Part shown: piece after piece, positions 18,550 through 27,716 of the stretch
Position numbering within the stretch: position 1 is the stretch's first letter
Layout: each line of letters begins with the position of its first letter
Assembly (NCBI GenBank): GCA_028336245.1
Contig: JAOKTT010000010.1
Coordinates: 1 to 49,548 of the forward strand
Length of the DNA stretch: 49,548 nucleotides
Direction: 5' to 3'
DNA from: Polaribacter sp.
Lineage (GTDB): Bacteria > Bacteroidota > Bacteroidia > Flavobacteriales > Flavobacteriaceae
Program-made: the position numbers and the translations under genes
The notes under the pieces: generated by a model
What the model was told of the DNA's origin: nothing
Seen by the model: the letters and a program-made list of their open reading frames with translations, nothing else
Database searches by the model: none

Positions 18550-19149
18550 ATGGCATACGATAAGTTTCAAGTATTGACAAGCACAGCATATCCCTTACCA
18601 ACGGAGAATGTAGATACCGATCAGATAATTCCTGCTCGTTTTCTAAAAGCAACAGAGCGGATCGATTTTGACGTGAATTTTTTCCGTGATTGGAGATACA
18701 ATCAAGATGGCAGTCCAAAACCAGAGTTTCCTTTAAACAAAGAAATCTACGCAGGTTCAAAAATATTAGTGGGTGGAAGAAATTTTGGTTCGGGATCTTC
18801 AAGAGAACATGCAGCCTGGTCGGTATATGATTTTGGTTTGCGTTGTGTAATTTCATCAGCATTTGCAGATATATTTAAAAACAACTGTTTAAATGTAGGT
18901 GTTTTACCGGTGCAAGTTTCTGTAGCATTTGCAGATACCTTATTTGCTGCAATTATGGCAGATCCCAAGACGGAAATCACCGTTGATTTGCCCAATCAGA
19001 GAGTAACCTTAGTGGTAACAGGAGTCTCTGAGTCTTTTGTAATTAATACCTACAAAAAGGACAATATGTTAAACGGTTTTGATGATATCGATTATTTAAA
19101 AAATATCGAAAATGAAATTACAGCTTTCGCAAAGACAAGACCCTTTTAA
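18550..19149 (+). CDS. leuD: 3-isopropylmalate dehydratase small subunit
   Basis: A 199-residue swivel-domain partner of LeuC. The family motifs are clear: NVDTDQIIPARFL (about 18-30), ILVGGRNFGSGSSREHAAW (about 75-93) with the substrate-binding serine loop, and ISSAFADIFKNNCLNVGVLP. It is the normal bacterial length. It follows leuC after an 84-base spacer containing a 9-base stem and precedes leuA by 21 bases, so the four genes form one operon. Confidence 0.96.
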   Translation: MAYDKFQVLTSTAYPLPTENVDTDQIIPARFLKATERIDFDVNFFRDWRYNQDGSPKPEFPLNKEIYAGSKILVGGRNFGSGSSREHAAWSVYDFGLRCVISSAFADIFKNNCLNVGVLPVQVSVAFADTLFAAIMADPKTEITVDLPNQRVTLVVTGVSESFVINTYKKDNMLNGFDDIDYLKNIENEITAFAKTRPF

Positions 19150-19170
19150 AACCGTTTTTAAGGCAATAGC

Positions 19171-20692
19171 ATGGCAAATAGAAAGATAGAAATAATGGAT
19201 ACGACACTGCGGGATGGAGAGCAAACATCTGGAGTGTCTTTTTCGGTTTTAGAAAAATTAACAATTGCCAAGCTACTATTAGAAGAGCTCCAGGTAGACC
19301 GATTAGAAATTGCATCTGCAAGAGTGTCTGAAGGAGAGTTGCAAGCAGTAAAAAAAGTTACAGCATGGGCTTCGGAGAACAATCGTTTGGATAAGATAGA
19401 GGTGCTCACCTTTGTAGATGGTGGAAAGTCTATTGACTGGATGCTTGAATCTGGTGCAAAAGTTCAGAACCTTTTAACTAAAGGCTCTTTAAATCACCTT
19501 ACGCATCAGCTAAAAAAAACACCCTTACAACATTTTATAGAAATTAAAAACACACTTGATCTTGCGGCTAAGCATGGCATTAAAACGAATGTCTATTTAG
19601 AAGATTGGTCGAATGGAATGCAGAACTCTAAAGAATATGTGTTTGAGTATTTAGATTTTTTAACAAGGCAGAAGGTTGAACGTATTTTATTAGCTGACAC
19701 TTTAGGTATATTGACTCCAGAAGAAACATTTCAGTTTGTAAAAGAAGTGTGTCAGAAATATCCAAACACGCATTTCGATTTCCATGGTCATAATGATTAC
19801 GATTTAGGTGTTGCCAATGTAATGGAAGCTGTAAAGGGCGGTGCTCATGGATTACATTTAACGATTAATGGGATGGGAGAGCGTGCAGGAAATGCACCAA
19901 TGGCAAGTGTGATTGCAGTCATAAATGACTTTTTAAAGGAAGTGAAAACTTCTATAAATGAAAAGGCACTGCACAAAGTAAGTAAGTTAGTCGAAACGTT
20001 CTCTGGTTTTAGGATCCCTGTAAACAAACCAGTTGTAGGTGCAAATGTATTTACTCAAACTGCTGGAATACATGCAGATGGAGATAGTAAAAACAACCTT
20101 TACTTCAATAATTTGATGCCGGAGCGTTTTGGAAGAAAACGTAAATATGCCTTAGGAAAAACTTCGGGAAAAGCAAATATTCAGAAAAACTTACAAGATT
20201 TAGGACTGCGTTTAAATGACGAGGAGCTTAGAAAAGTGACCCAAAGAATTATCGAATTAGGAGACCAGAAAGAGGTGGTTTCTCAAGAAGATTTACCCTA
20301 CATTATTTCTGATGTTCTGGATAATGCCAGCATTGAAAAAAGAGTAGTTGTAGAGAATTATGTGCTTGGACATGCAAAAGGAATGAAGCCTTCTACTTCG
20401 ATAAAATTAAAGGTAGAGGGTGTTATTTATGAGGAACATGCCCAAGGAGACGGCCAATTTGATGCTTTTATGAATGCACTCAAAAAAACTATACAAAAAC
20501 CACAACAAGAAAGAGTTGCCAAATTTAATTGATTATGCGGTAAGAATTCCACCAGGAAGTCACTCAGATGCCTTGTGTGAAACAATTATTACTTGGAAAA
20601 ATAAAGACAAAGAATTTATAACACGTGGCTTGGATTCAGATCAAACAGTATCTGCAATTAAAGCAACAGAGAAAATGTTGAATATTATATAA
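19171..20692 (+). pseudogene. leuA: 2-isopropylmalate synthase, frameshifted near the 3' end
   Basis: Condenses acetyl-CoA with 2-oxoisovalerate, the committed step of leucine synthesis. The catalytic barrel starts at MDTTLRDGEQTSGVSF, has the metal histidines in DFHGHNDYDLG (His205 and His207) and HLTINGMGERAGNAPMAS; then comes the LeuA regulatory domain (VLGHAKGMKPSTSIKLKVEG). The frame runs off at a run of seven As (20482-20488) and stops at 20532 in unrelated residues. The correct C-terminus (KELPNLIDYAVRIPPGSHSD to the stop at 20692) continues in the next frame, so one extra A explains the break. Only the last 70 residues of the leucine-sensing domain are affected. The cause may be a sequencing error; a genuine mutation could leave an enzyme with altered feedback. 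The sequence is closer to the Bacteroidota type in leuCDAB operons than to long LeuA. Confidence 0.9.
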
Positions 20693-20811
20693 AATAACTT
20701 TTACTATTTGCTTTTAGTTCTGATTGTAAGCATTTAAGTAAGTTGGGTATAGTAGCTGTAAATAATATTTTTTACGAGTTATTTATAAACTTAAAAAAAA
20801 TAAAGAATCAA

Positions 20812-20842
20812 CTGTTCTTATAATGAATTATCAAGAGAACAG
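20812..20842 (+). promoter_or_regulatory. Hairpin just upstream of leuB
   Basis: CTGTTCT (20812-20818) pairs with AGAACAG (20836-20842); ATAAT and ATTAT form an inner stem. It ends 16 bases before the leuB ATG and could affect translation. There is no T-run. Confidence 0.35.
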
Positions 20843-20858
20843 AAATAATTAGAAACAC

Positions 20859-21914
20859 ATGAAATTAAATATCGCAGTATTAGCAGGAGATGGAATTGGA
20901 CCAGAAGTTATCGATCAAGCAATCAAAGTATCGGATGCTATTGCAAAAAAATTTAAACATGAAATTACTTGGAATCCTGCGCTAACGGGCGCAGCAGCAA
21001 TTGATGCTATGGGAGAGCCTTATCCGGACACTACACACGAAATTTGTGTAGCTTCAGATGCTGTTTTATTTGGAGCCATTGGACATCCAAAATATGACAA
21101 TGATCCTTTAGCAAAAGTAAGGCCAGAACAAGGTCTTTTGAAAATGCGGAAGAAATTAGGTTTATTTGCAAATGTGAGGCCTACGTTTACATTCCCGTCT
21201 TTATTAGACAAGTCTCCTTTAAAAAGAGAGCGTATCGAAGGTACTGATTTGGTTTTTTTACGTGAATTAACTGGAGGTATTTACTTTGGTGAAAAGGGAA
21301 GAAGAGACGGTGGAGAAACTGCCTTTGACAATTGTGTATATACCAGAGCAGAAGTGCAACGGTTGGCAATAAAAGGTTTTGAGTTAGCAATGACCCGTTC
21401 AAAAAAATTATGTTGTGTAGACAAAGCAAATGTTTTAGAAACCTCAAGATTGTGGAGAGAAACGGTACAAGAAATGGAAAAAGACTATCCAGAAGTAATC
21501 GTTTCTTATGAGTTTGTAGATGCTGTTGCAATGCGTTTGGTACAGTGGCCAAACAGTTATGATGTCTTAATAACAGAGAATTTATTTGGAGACATCCTAA
21601 CAGATGAAGCTTCTGTAATATCGGGGTCAATGGGATTAATGCCCTCGGCATCCTTAGGAACTGAAAATGCCTTATTTGAACCTATTCATGGTTCATACCC
21701 ACAAGCAACGGGATTAAACATCGCGAATCCAATGGCAACCATTTTATCTGCAGCCATGATGTTCGAGAATTTTGGTTTACACCCGGAGGGTCAAGCGATC
21801 AGAGATGCAGTAAATGACGCTTTAAATAATGGAATTGTTACAGAAGACTTAGCTGATGGAGGAAAAGCATATGGAACAAGTGAAGTAGGTGACTGGTTGG
21901 CTAAAAATATTTAA
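20859..21914 (+). CDS. leuB: 3-isopropylmalate dehydrogenase
   Basis: A 351-residue cytosolic NAD-dependent enzyme that oxidises and decarboxylates 3-isopropylmalate to 2-oxoisocaproate. It shows the isocitrate/isopropylmalate dehydrogenase pattern: VLAGDGIGPEVIDQAIKV at the start, the substrate arginines in EQGLLKMRKKLGLFANVRP and FLRELTGGIYFGEKG, the catalytic Tyr/Lys segments (CVYTRAEVQR; CVDKANVLETSRLW) and the metal-binding DILTDEASVISGSMGLMPSA, followed by the NAD-site EPIHGSYPQATGLNIANPMA. Full length. It is the last gene of the operon, 166 bases after leuA, and is followed by a terminator. Confidence 0.97.
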   Translation: MKLNIAVLAGDGIGPEVIDQAIKVSDAIAKKFKHEITWNPALTGAAAIDAMGEPYPDTTHEICVASDAVLFGAIGHPKYDNDPLAKVRPEQGLLKMRKKLGLFANVRPTFTFPSLLDKSPLKRERIEGTDLVFLRELTGGIYFGEKGRRDGGETAFDNCVYTRAEVQRLAIKGFELAMTRSKKLCCVDKANVLETSRLWRETVQEMEKDYPEVIVSYEFVDAVAMRLVQWPNSYDVLITENLFGDILTDEASVISGSMGLMPSASLGTENALFEPIHGSYPQATGLNIANPMATILSAAMMFENFGLHPEGQAIRDAVNDALNNGIVTEDLADGGKAYGTSEVGDWLAKNI

Positions 21915-21938
21915 AATAATACTAATTTAATGTAAATG

Positions 21939-21966
21939 AAAAACGTCTCTTTGGGGCGTTTTTTTT
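21939..21966 (+). terminator. Terminator of the leucine operon
   Basis: AAAACGTC pairs with GGCGTTTT around a short loop and runs into a T-tract, about 25 bases after the leuB stop. Confidence 0.75.
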
Positions 21967-22283
21967 ATTTATTACTTTTATTTGTTGTTTTCTAAATTAC
22001 TTCAAAAAAAATAAAATGCGTAAAAAGCAATATGAGAAAATTTATATACCCTTTTTTAGAAGGTGCATAAAATTTACCTGGTCTAAGCTAGCTTGAGTTT
22101 TATTCATTTCTATCTGCGATATATTTGAAATTAAAACCTTTTAAAATTTAACTGAATACAATCAAGTATTTATGTATTATTTTAAAAAATAACTTTTCTA
22201 GTGCGAAATTTGATTTAAAATAGTCTAAGTTTGATCTTTATTGGAATCTCAACATTTTATTAACCCCCACAAAATCAATTGTA
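21967..22283. other. Intergenic stretch without a gene
   Basis: About 317 AT-rich bases. TAAGTTTG at 22226-22233 fits the -7 box and may serve the gene at 22284. A 26-codon frame at 22016 has no resemblance to any family I know. Confidence 0.45.
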
Positions 22284-23084
22284 ATGAGACAAATTTTACT
22301 CTACGGCGCATGCCTGTTTTTCGCAAACATTCAGTTTGCACAAAAGAAAACCCCTCTAAATTTAGAAAACAGTTTAAAATCAAACACGAAGGTACAATCC
22401 TTCTTTATGAACAAAGATAGGCAGACACCCTCCTTGATTACTGTAAACCCGGCTTCTAATTTAACGATCGAACGTGTACCAGAATTTCTGAAAAAAGCAC
22501 TTCAAATTAACAACAACAATTTTCAATTCACTTTATCAGACAAGTCAATTTCCAAAAATGATTCAGAAATTATTACTTTTTCTTCCTCTTATAACGGAAT
22601 AAATATTGTGCACGCAAAGTACAAGGCCTTTGTAAAGGATGGTTTTGTGAAATTTATCAGTTTAGAGCATTATATGCTTGAAGACAACATGAATAAAGTG
22701 GTAAATCTCTCAAAAAATAATGCAAGATCATTTGCAACCAAACATGTTGGAGCAAAGGTTTATGTATGGGAAACTATCAGCGATTTATTATCGAAAACGA
22801 CAGATAAAAGCGAGGTTTCTCTCTTAGAAAAACAATATAAAGAGGTGTTTCCTGAAGGAACGTTAGTGTATGTGGACGACTATACAACGCCACAAGCAGA
22901 CTTAAAATTGGCTTATAAATTAAAGATTACAATTTATGATGTAATTGGAAGAGAAGTTTTGTCAAAATTATTGGAGAAATCAAATAAAAATATAGATATT
23001 TCTTCTCTTGGCTCAGGAACCTATATTGTTCAGATAACCAATAAAAATAATGAAAAAATTATTAAAAAGTTGATTGTTAAATAG
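22284..23084 (+). CDS. Metalloprotease propeptide fused to a T9SS sorting domain (deletion relic)
   Basis: A 266-residue secreted protein with a signal peptide (1-19). Residues about 50-135 look like the FTP propeptide (fungalysin/thermolysin propeptide) of M4-type secreted metalloproteases (NLTIERVPEFLKKALQINNN; TFSSSYNGINIVHAKYKAFV), and 180-212 resemble the start of the following PepSY-like region (GTLVYVDDYTTPQADLKLAY). The sequence then jumps straight into the second half of a type A sorting domain (ITIYDVIGREVLSKLLEK, SGTYIVQITNK). The HExxH catalytic domain and the beginning of the sorting domain are missing, yet the frame is intact. It is most simply a relic of a longer protease made by an in-frame deletion; a secreted propeptide acting as an inhibitor cannot be excluded. 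Confidence 0.75.
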   Translation: MRQILLYGACLFFANIQFAQKKTPLNLENSLKSNTKVQSFFMNKDRQTPSLITVNPASNLTIERVPEFLKKALQINNNNFQFTLSDKSISKNDSEIITFSSSYNGINIVHAKYKAFVKDGFVKFISLEHYMLEDNMNKVVNLSKNNARSFATKHVGAKVYVWETISDLLSKTTDKSEVSLLEKQYKEVFPEGTLVYVDDYTTPQADLKLAYKLKITIYDVIGREVLSKLLEKSNKNIDISSLGSGTYIVQITNKNNEKIIKKLIVK

Positions 23085-23110
23085 AACCGAAAAGTGAATG
23101 ATTATTTAAA

Positions 23111-23136
23111 AAAAAACCACCAATAGGTGGTTTTTT
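23111..23136. terminator. Bidirectional terminator after the protease relic
   Basis: AAAAAACCACC pairs with GGTGGTTTTTT around loop AATA, with A-runs and T-runs on both sides. Confidence 0.85.
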
Positions 23137-23162
23137 TTATACTTCTTTCTTAAAGATGTATT

Positions 23163-23199
23163 AAAAAACCTCAAAAATTTTAATATTTTGAGGTTTTTT
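23163..23199. terminator. Second bidirectional terminator
   Basis: Perfect 14-base arms, AAAAAACCTCAAAA and TTTTGAGGTTTTTT, 9-base loop. It serves the minus-strand isomerase gene, whose stop lies 22 bases away. Confidence 0.85.
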
Positions 23200-23220
23200 A
23201 TCATGATAAAGTAAAAAAAA

Positions 23221-24153
23221 TTATTTTACACCCATTAATTCAACATCAAAAATAAGTGTTGCATCTGGTGGAATTACGCCTCCAGCACCAGCAGCACCGT
23301 ATGCTAAATTAGAAGGAATTACAAAACGTGCTTTATCGCCAACTTGTAATAACTGAATACCTTCATCCCAACCAGCAATAACTTGACCAAGACCCACATT
23401 AAAATCGATTGGTTCCTTTCTTTTATAAGAAGAATCAAAAACGGTACCGTCTAACAATTGTCCTTTATAATGAACAGAAACTCCAGCTCCTTTCGTTGCT
23501 TTTTTACCAGATCCTTTTTGTAAAATTTGGTAACGTAAACCACTTGCAGTCTCATCATAACCGATAGCAACAGAATCTAACAATTCTTTTTGTTTTGCAA
23601 TTTCTTGCGCTTCACGCTTTTCTCTTGAACCTTCAAAGGTTCTAAAAGCTTCTACCGCATTAAAAGCTTCTGCAGCTTCACCAACTCTAACAATTTCTAG
23701 AGTTGTTAATTCATCTCCTTGCGCTATTGCGTCCACAACATCTTGTCCTGCAATTACAGCTCCAAAAACAGTATGCTTGCCATCTAACCATGGAGTAGGA
23801 ACGTGGGTAATATAAAATTGACTTCCGTTTGTTGCTGGTCCAGAATTGGCCATTGCTAATTTTCCAGGAGCATCATGTTTTAAATCTGAATGAAATTCGT
23901 CATCAAATTTATACCCAGGATTTCCTGTTCCTGCTCCCTGAGGACATCCACCTTGTACCATAAAGTCTGGAATAACTCTGTGGAATTTTAATCCGTTATA
24001 ATAAGGAGTTCCTTGTCCTTTTACTGAATTTTCTAAATTCCCTTCAGATAAAGCAACAAAATTACCTACGGTTCCAGGCGTTTTTTCGTGCTCTAATTGT
24101 ACTAAAACTTCACCTTTAGTAGTGGTGAATTTGGCATATATACCGTCATTCAT
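23221..24153 (-). CDS. Dual-family immunophilin: cyclophilin-FKBP fusion
   Basis: A 310-residue peptidyl-prolyl cis-trans isomerase with two unrelated isomerase domains. Residues 1-165 are a cyclophilin with the catalytic arginine in [14 protein letters not shown] (Arg59) and [21 protein letters not shown] helical linker (about 170-200) leads to an FKBP domain (about 205-310) with [40 protein letters not shown] and [20 protein letters not shown]. No signal peptide is present, so it is cytoplasmic. Such cyclophilin-linker-FKBP fusions are known from Flavobacteria and protists. It lies downstream of prfC on the same strand with a 97-base gap that contains the palindrome TTCCGAAAATTCGGAA (24180-24195). 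Confidence 0.93.
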   Translation of the reverse strand: MNDGIYAKFTTTKGEVLVQLEHEKTPGTVGNFVALSEGNLENSVKGQGTPYYNGLKFHRVIPDFMVQGGCPQGAGTGNPGYKFDDEFHSDLKHDAPGKLAMANSGPATNGSQFYITHVPTPWLDGKHTVFGAVIAGQDVVDAIAQGDELTTLEIVRVGEAAEAFNAVEAFRTFEGSREKREAQEIAKQKELLDSVAIGYDETASGLRYQILQKGSGKKATKGAGVSVHYKGQLLDGTVFDSSYKRKEPIDFNVGLGQVIAGWDEGIQLLQVGDKARFVIPSNLAYGAAGAGGVIPPDATLIFDVELMGVK

Positions 24154-24250
24154 AATCTTAAATTTTACTTATTTTCCTCTTCCGAAAATTCGGAAACAGT
24201 CGTGAGGTTTTATTCTAAAATTAATTCTAGACTGCAGTCGAACTAATTTC

Positions 24251-25843
24251 TTATTTTTTAAATTCGCTTGTAAAATGTAATTTTACAGATGGATATTTAT
24301 TTTGTGTCATTTGAATTGTAAATTCAGAATCGGCCAAAAAGACCAATTGCCCTTGTTTGTCTTTTGCTAAATAGCGCTGTTTTGTGCGCTTGAACTCGTT
24401 GAATTCGTCACTTTTAGGGTTTTCGGGTTCCACCCAACAGGCTTTGTGCGCTTGCAAGTTTTCATAGGTACATTTAGCACCATATTCATGTTCTAATCGA
24501 TATTGAATTACTTCATATTGCAAAGCACCAACGGTACCTATAATTCTTCGCCCGTTCATTTCTAAAATAAATAACTGTGCAACCCCTTCGTCCATGAGTT
24601 GATCTAAACCTTTATACAATTGCTTAGACTTCATGGGATCTGCATTATTTACATATCGAAAATGTTCTGGAGAAAAACTGGGAATTCCCCTGAAATTTAA
24701 GTCTTCACCTTCCGTTAAAGTATCTCCAATTTTAAAATTTCCAGTATCGTGAATTCCTACAATATCTCCTGGAAAAGATTCGTCCACAATCTCCTTTCGT
24801 TCTGCGAAGAACGCATTGGGACTTGAAAACTTCACTTTTTTACCTGTTCTTACATGCAAATAAGGAGCATTTCTTTTGAAAGTACCTGAGACAATTTTTA
24901 TAAAAGCGAGACGGTCTCTGTGTTTCGGATCCATATTTGCATGGATTTTGAAGACAAATCCAGTCAACTTCTCTTCTTGAGAGTCCACCAAACGCTCTTC
25001 TGCTTTTTTAGGTTGTGGCGACGGTGCTATTTCTATAAAAGCCTCTAGTAATTCCTTGACACCAAAGTTATTTAAGGCAGAACCAAAAAATACTGGTTGC
25101 AGTGCACCTTCTAAATATTCTTTTTGGTTAAAAGGAGGATATACTTCATCAATTAATTCTATTTCCTCACGCAAGGTTTCTGCAGCACTCACTCCGATAA
25201 TCGTGTCTAATTCAGGGTTCGAAAGATCACTGAACTCAACACCCTCTGAAATAGATGTTTTATTATCCCCAGAGAAAAGATTTAATTTTTTCTCCCAAAT
25301 ATTATAAATACCTTTAAAGTCATATCCCATTCCTATTGGAAAACTCATAGGAGTCACGCGCAAACCTAATTTTTGCTCAACTTCATCTAATAAATCAAAA
25401 GCGTCTTTTCCTTCTCGGTCCAACTTGTTGATAAAAACCAGCATTGGAATGCTCCGCATTCTGCAGACTTCTACTAATTTTTCTGTCTGAGGCTCCACAC
25501 CTTTTGCCACATCAATAACAACAATGACACTATCGACTGCGGTTAAAGTTCTAAACGTGTCTTCCGCGAAATCCTTATGACCAGGGGTATCTAAAATATT
25601 TATTTTTTTGTCTTTGTAAATAAAAGCTAGGACAGAAGTCGCAACAGATATACCACGCTGACGTTCAATTTCCATAAAATCTGAGGTTGCACCCTTCTTA
25701 ATTTTATTGTTTTTCACAGCTCCAGCCTCTTGGATAGCCCCACCAAAAAGTAATAACTTTTCTGTTAGCGTTGTCTTACCAGCATCTGGATGCGAGATAA
25801 TTCCGAAAGTTCTTCTGCGTTTAATTTCTTTTAAAAAGCTCAT
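24251..25843 (-). CDS. prfC: Peptide chain release factor 3
   Basis: A 530-residue translational GTPase (RF3) that ejects RF1 and RF2 from the ribosome after termination. The G-domain motifs are intact: [14 protein letters not shown] (G1), [14 protein letters not shown] (switch I region), [20 protein letters not shown] (G3, split here) and [11 protein letters not shown] (G4). The RF3-type C-terminal domain ends in [20 protein letters not shown]. Full length. It has its own promoter (-7 box TATCTTTG at 25861-25868) overlapping the end of the upstream cyclophilin gene. Confidence 0.97.
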   Translation of the reverse strand: MSFLKEIKRRRTFGIISHPDAGKTTLTEKLLLFGGAIQEAGAVKNNKIKKGATSDFMEIERQRGISVATSVLAFIYKDKKINILDTPGHKDFAEDTFRTLTAVDSVIVVIDVAKGVEPQTEKLVEVCRMRSIPMLVFINKLDREGKDAFDLLDEVEQKLGLRVTPMSFPIGMGYDFKGIYNIWEKKLNLFSGDNKTSISEGVEFSDLSNPELDTIIGVSAAETLREEIELIDEVYPPFNQKEYLEGALQPVFFGSALNNFGVKELLEAFIEIAPSPQPKKAEERLVDSQEEKLTGFVFKIHANMDPKHRDRLAFIKIVSGTFKRNAPYLHVRTGKKVKFSSPNAFFAERKEIVDESFPGDIVGIHDTGNFKIGDTLTEGEDLNFRGIPSFSPEHFRYVNNADPMKSKQLYKGLDQLMDEGVAQLFILEMNGRRIIGTVGALQYEVIQYRLEHEYGAKCTYENLQAHKACWVEPENPKSDEFNEFKRTKQRYLAKDKQGQLVFLADSEFTIQMTQNKYPSVKLHFTSEFKK

Positions 25844-25860
25844 CTACAAAAATTGAGGTG

Positions 25861-25891
25861 CAAAGATAGGTTTTACAAAGAGAATTATCAA
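25861..25891 (-). promoter_or_regulatory. prfC promoter
   Basis: On the minus strand, TTG (25891-25889), 20 bases, then TATCTTTG (25868-25861): both elements of the Bacteroidota promoter at usual spacing. The TTG overlaps the stop codon of the upstream gene. Confidence 0.65.
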
Positions 25892-26595
25892 TCTAAAACT
25901 TCAATCGTCATTTTAATATCATCGATTGGCCATTCATCGATTCCAACTTTAACTTTAGCGATTTTATCCATGGTATCAAAGCCTGAAATAACTTCTCCAA
26001 ATACAGTGTGCTCATTGTTTAAATGATGTGCCCCCTTTTTATTATGAACAATATAAAATTCAAAGGGACTGGATAATTTTTTAGGATTATCATCCCATTG
26101 TCTGGCCGCTGCCAAAGCACCATACTTGTGTTTTCTGTGTTGTTTAAATTCAGGAGCTATGAGATAATTTCCATACAGTGTTCTTTGTTCGCGGGTATAT
26201 GTTTCGTCGGAATTGCCTCCTTGAATTACAAAGTTTTTGGCAACTCTATAGATTACAGTAGTATTAAAATAAGCTCTTTGGACTAAAAATAAAAAATTAG
26301 CTCTGTGCACAGGAACATCTGTATATAGTCGAATTTTAATTTCACCAAACTTTGTTTTTATGAGCACCTGAGACTCTTTATTTTGTTTCCCAAATTCCGT
26401 AAAAAAAGCAGTTACATTCTCTTTATTTAAGCTATCCCAAGGAGTTTTAAGCGCTTCTTGTAAGCTTTTTTTAAAAATCGATGAATCTTTTACTATGGAA
26501 TCTATATCGCTACTTTTCTTTATTGGCTTTTCTATTTTACACTGATAGCAAAAAAAAGCAAATGAAATTAAAAGAAGTTTACAAATGGTTTTCAT
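25888..26595 (-). CDS. Cyclophilin-type peptidyl-prolyl isomerase, exported
   Basis: A 235-residue protein. The N-terminus is hydrophobic with cysteines (FFCYQCKIEK) that could be a lipoprotein anchor, though the lipobox is loose. From about residue 80 there is a cyclophilin domain: VLIKTKFGEIKIRLYTDVPV, IYRVAKNFVIQGGNSDETYT, FEFYIVHNKKGAHHLNNEHT and VFGEVISGFDTMDKIAK. The catalytic arginine of the RV-FVIQGG motif is present, though the usual F-H before it reads I-Y. Likely role: folding of periplasmic or outer-membrane proteins. It diverges from idi and has a -7 box TACCTTTG at 26618-26625. Confidence 0.9.
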   Translation of the reverse strand: MKTICKLLLISFAFFCYQCKIEKPIKKSSDIDSIVKDSSIFKKSLQEALKTPWDSLNKENVTAFFTEFGKQNKESQVLIKTKFGEIKIRLYTDVPVHRANFLFLVQRAYFNTTVIYRVAKNFVIQGGNSDETYTREQRTLYGNYLIAPEFKQHRKHKYGALAAARQWDDNPKKLSSPFEFYIVHNKKGAHHLNNEHTVFGEVISGFDTMDKIAKVKVGIDEWPIDDIKMTIEVLD

Positions 26596-26617
26596 AGAAA
26601 AATATATTTAGAATATT

Positions 26618-26625
26618 CAAAGGTA
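26618..26625 (-). promoter_or_regulatory. -7 box of the exported cyclophilin gene
   Basis: Reads TACCTTTG on the minus strand, exact TAnnTTTG match, 22 bases before the ATG at 26595. Confidence 0.5.
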
Positions 26626-26700
26626 AATAATCTATATACAGGAATAAAAAAATATTATGAAGTTTCGTTGAATTATTTGGCTTTTTGCATCTTCATTCCT

Positions 26701-26708
26701 TATTTTTG
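26701..26708 (+). promoter_or_regulatory. -7 box of idi
   Basis: TATTTTTG, exact match, only 5 bases before the idi ATG at 26714. Confidence 0.45.
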
Positions 26709-26713
26709 TTAAG

Positions 26714-27247
26714 ATGCAGGAACACGTAATTTTAGTAGACATAAACGATCAGAAAATTGGTCTAATGGAGAAAATGGAAGCACATGAGAAAGCGTTATTA
26801 CACAGAGCATTTTCAGTCTTTATATTTAATAAAAAAGGGGAGTTAATGCTGCAACAAAGAGCAGCTTCCAAATATCATTCTCCGCTATTATGGACCAATA
26901 CGTGTTGTTCACACCAAAGAGATGGAGAAAGTAATGTGAATGCAGGGAGACGTCGTTTACAAGAAGAAATGGGTTTTGTAACAGATGTTAAAGAAGTTTT
27001 TTCTTTTATCTATAAAGCACCCTTCGACAATGGCTTAACCGAGCATGAATTTGATCATGTAATGATTGGCAGGTATGACAATGAGCCTAATATTAATAAA
27101 AAAGAAGCTGAAAATTATAAATGGATGGCTTTAGAGAATGTAAAGACAGATATTAAAGAAAATCCTACAATTTATACCGAGTGGTTTAAAATTATTTTTG
27201 ATAAATCTTATAAAAAACTAACACATGCCCAAAGTTACAGTTCATAG
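26714..27247 (+). CDS. idi: Isopentenyl-diphosphate delta-isomerase (type I)
   Basis: A 177-residue Nudix-fold enzyme that interconverts IPP and DMAPP for isoprenoid, quinone and undecaprenol synthesis. It has the family features in order: metal histidines at His24 and His30, the catalytic cysteine in WTNTCCSHQR (Cys64 or Cys65), a Nudix-like helix AGRRRLQEEMGF, and the catalytic glutamates in TEHEFDHVMIG (Glu110 and Glu112). The length is typical of type I enzymes. The stop lies inside the next gene (23-base overlap), so the two are cotranscribed and probably translationally coupled. Confidence 0.95.
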   Translation: MQEHVILVDINDQKIGLMEKMEAHEKALLHRAFSVFIFNKKGELMLQQRAASKYHSPLLWTNTCCSHQRDGESNVNAGRRRLQEEMGFVTDVKEVFSFIYKAPFDNGLTEHEFDHVMIGRYDNEPNINKKEAENYKWMALENVKTDIKENPTIYTEWFKIIFDKSYKKLTHAQSYSS

Positions 27248-27638
27248 AAAAGCGCATTTTAATGCTGCACACAGATTGTATAGAAAAGATTGGAGTGATG
27301 AGAAAAACTTCGAAGTTTTCAATAAATGCAGTAATCCTAACTATCATGGACACAATTATGAGTTAATTGTTTCATTAACAGGAGAAATAGACCAGGAAAC
27401 AGGATATGTTTTTGATTTAGGAATTCTGAAAAATCATATTAAAATTGAAATTGAGGATGCCTTTGATCATAAAAATTTGAACATAGAAGTACCGGAATTT
27501 AAAGACCTGAATCCTACAGCAGAAAATATTTCTGTGGTTACCTATAACAAATTAAGAAAATTATTACCCGAAAATTTAGATTTAGAGGTTACATTGTATG
27601 AAACTCCACGAAATTTTGTAAGCTATTCTGGAGCTTAG
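27225..27638 (+). CDS. 6-pyruvoyl-tetrahydropterin synthase / QueD family
   Basis: A 137-residue T-fold enzyme. It shows the zinc histidines His16 (AAHRLYR), His41 and His43 (NYHGHNY), the catalytic cysteine Cys35 (NKCSNPNYHGH), the Asp-His pair in DAFDHKNLN and the substrate glutamate in LYETPRNFVSY. QueD makes 6-carboxytetrahydropterin for queuosine; the PTPS branch makes pyruvoyltetrahydropterin. The motifs do not separate them, and no queuosine neighbours are here. It overlaps the end of idi by 23 bases and is followed by a strong terminator. Confidence 0.9.
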   Translation: MPKVTVHRKAHFNAAHRLYRKDWSDEKNFEVFNKCSNPNYHGHNYELIVSLTGEIDQETGYVFDLGILKNHIKIEIEDAFDHKNLNIEVPEFKDLNPTAENISVVTYNKLRKLLPENLDLEVTLYETPRNFVSYSGA

Positions 27639-27656
27639 TTTAAAGTATTTTTATAT

Positions 27657-27700
27657 ATAAAGGCCTTGTTTACAAATTAGAAACAAGGCCTTTATTATTT
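27657..27700. terminator. Bidirectional terminator between convergent operons
   Basis: ATAAAGGCCTTGTTT (27657-27671) pairs perfectly with AAACAAGGCCTTTAT (27681-27695), 9-base loop, a T-rich flank on the plus strand and an A-rich one on the other. It serves the QueD-family gene and the M1 peptidase. Confidence 0.85.
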
Positions 27701-27716
27701 TGCTAAAGAAAATTAA

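Noticed and set aside
20482..20490. Programmed frameshift in leuA
   Set aside because: Restoring the frame needs a +1 shift, unlike known A7 slippery sites, and the domain is cut at a conserved place; an indel is simpler.
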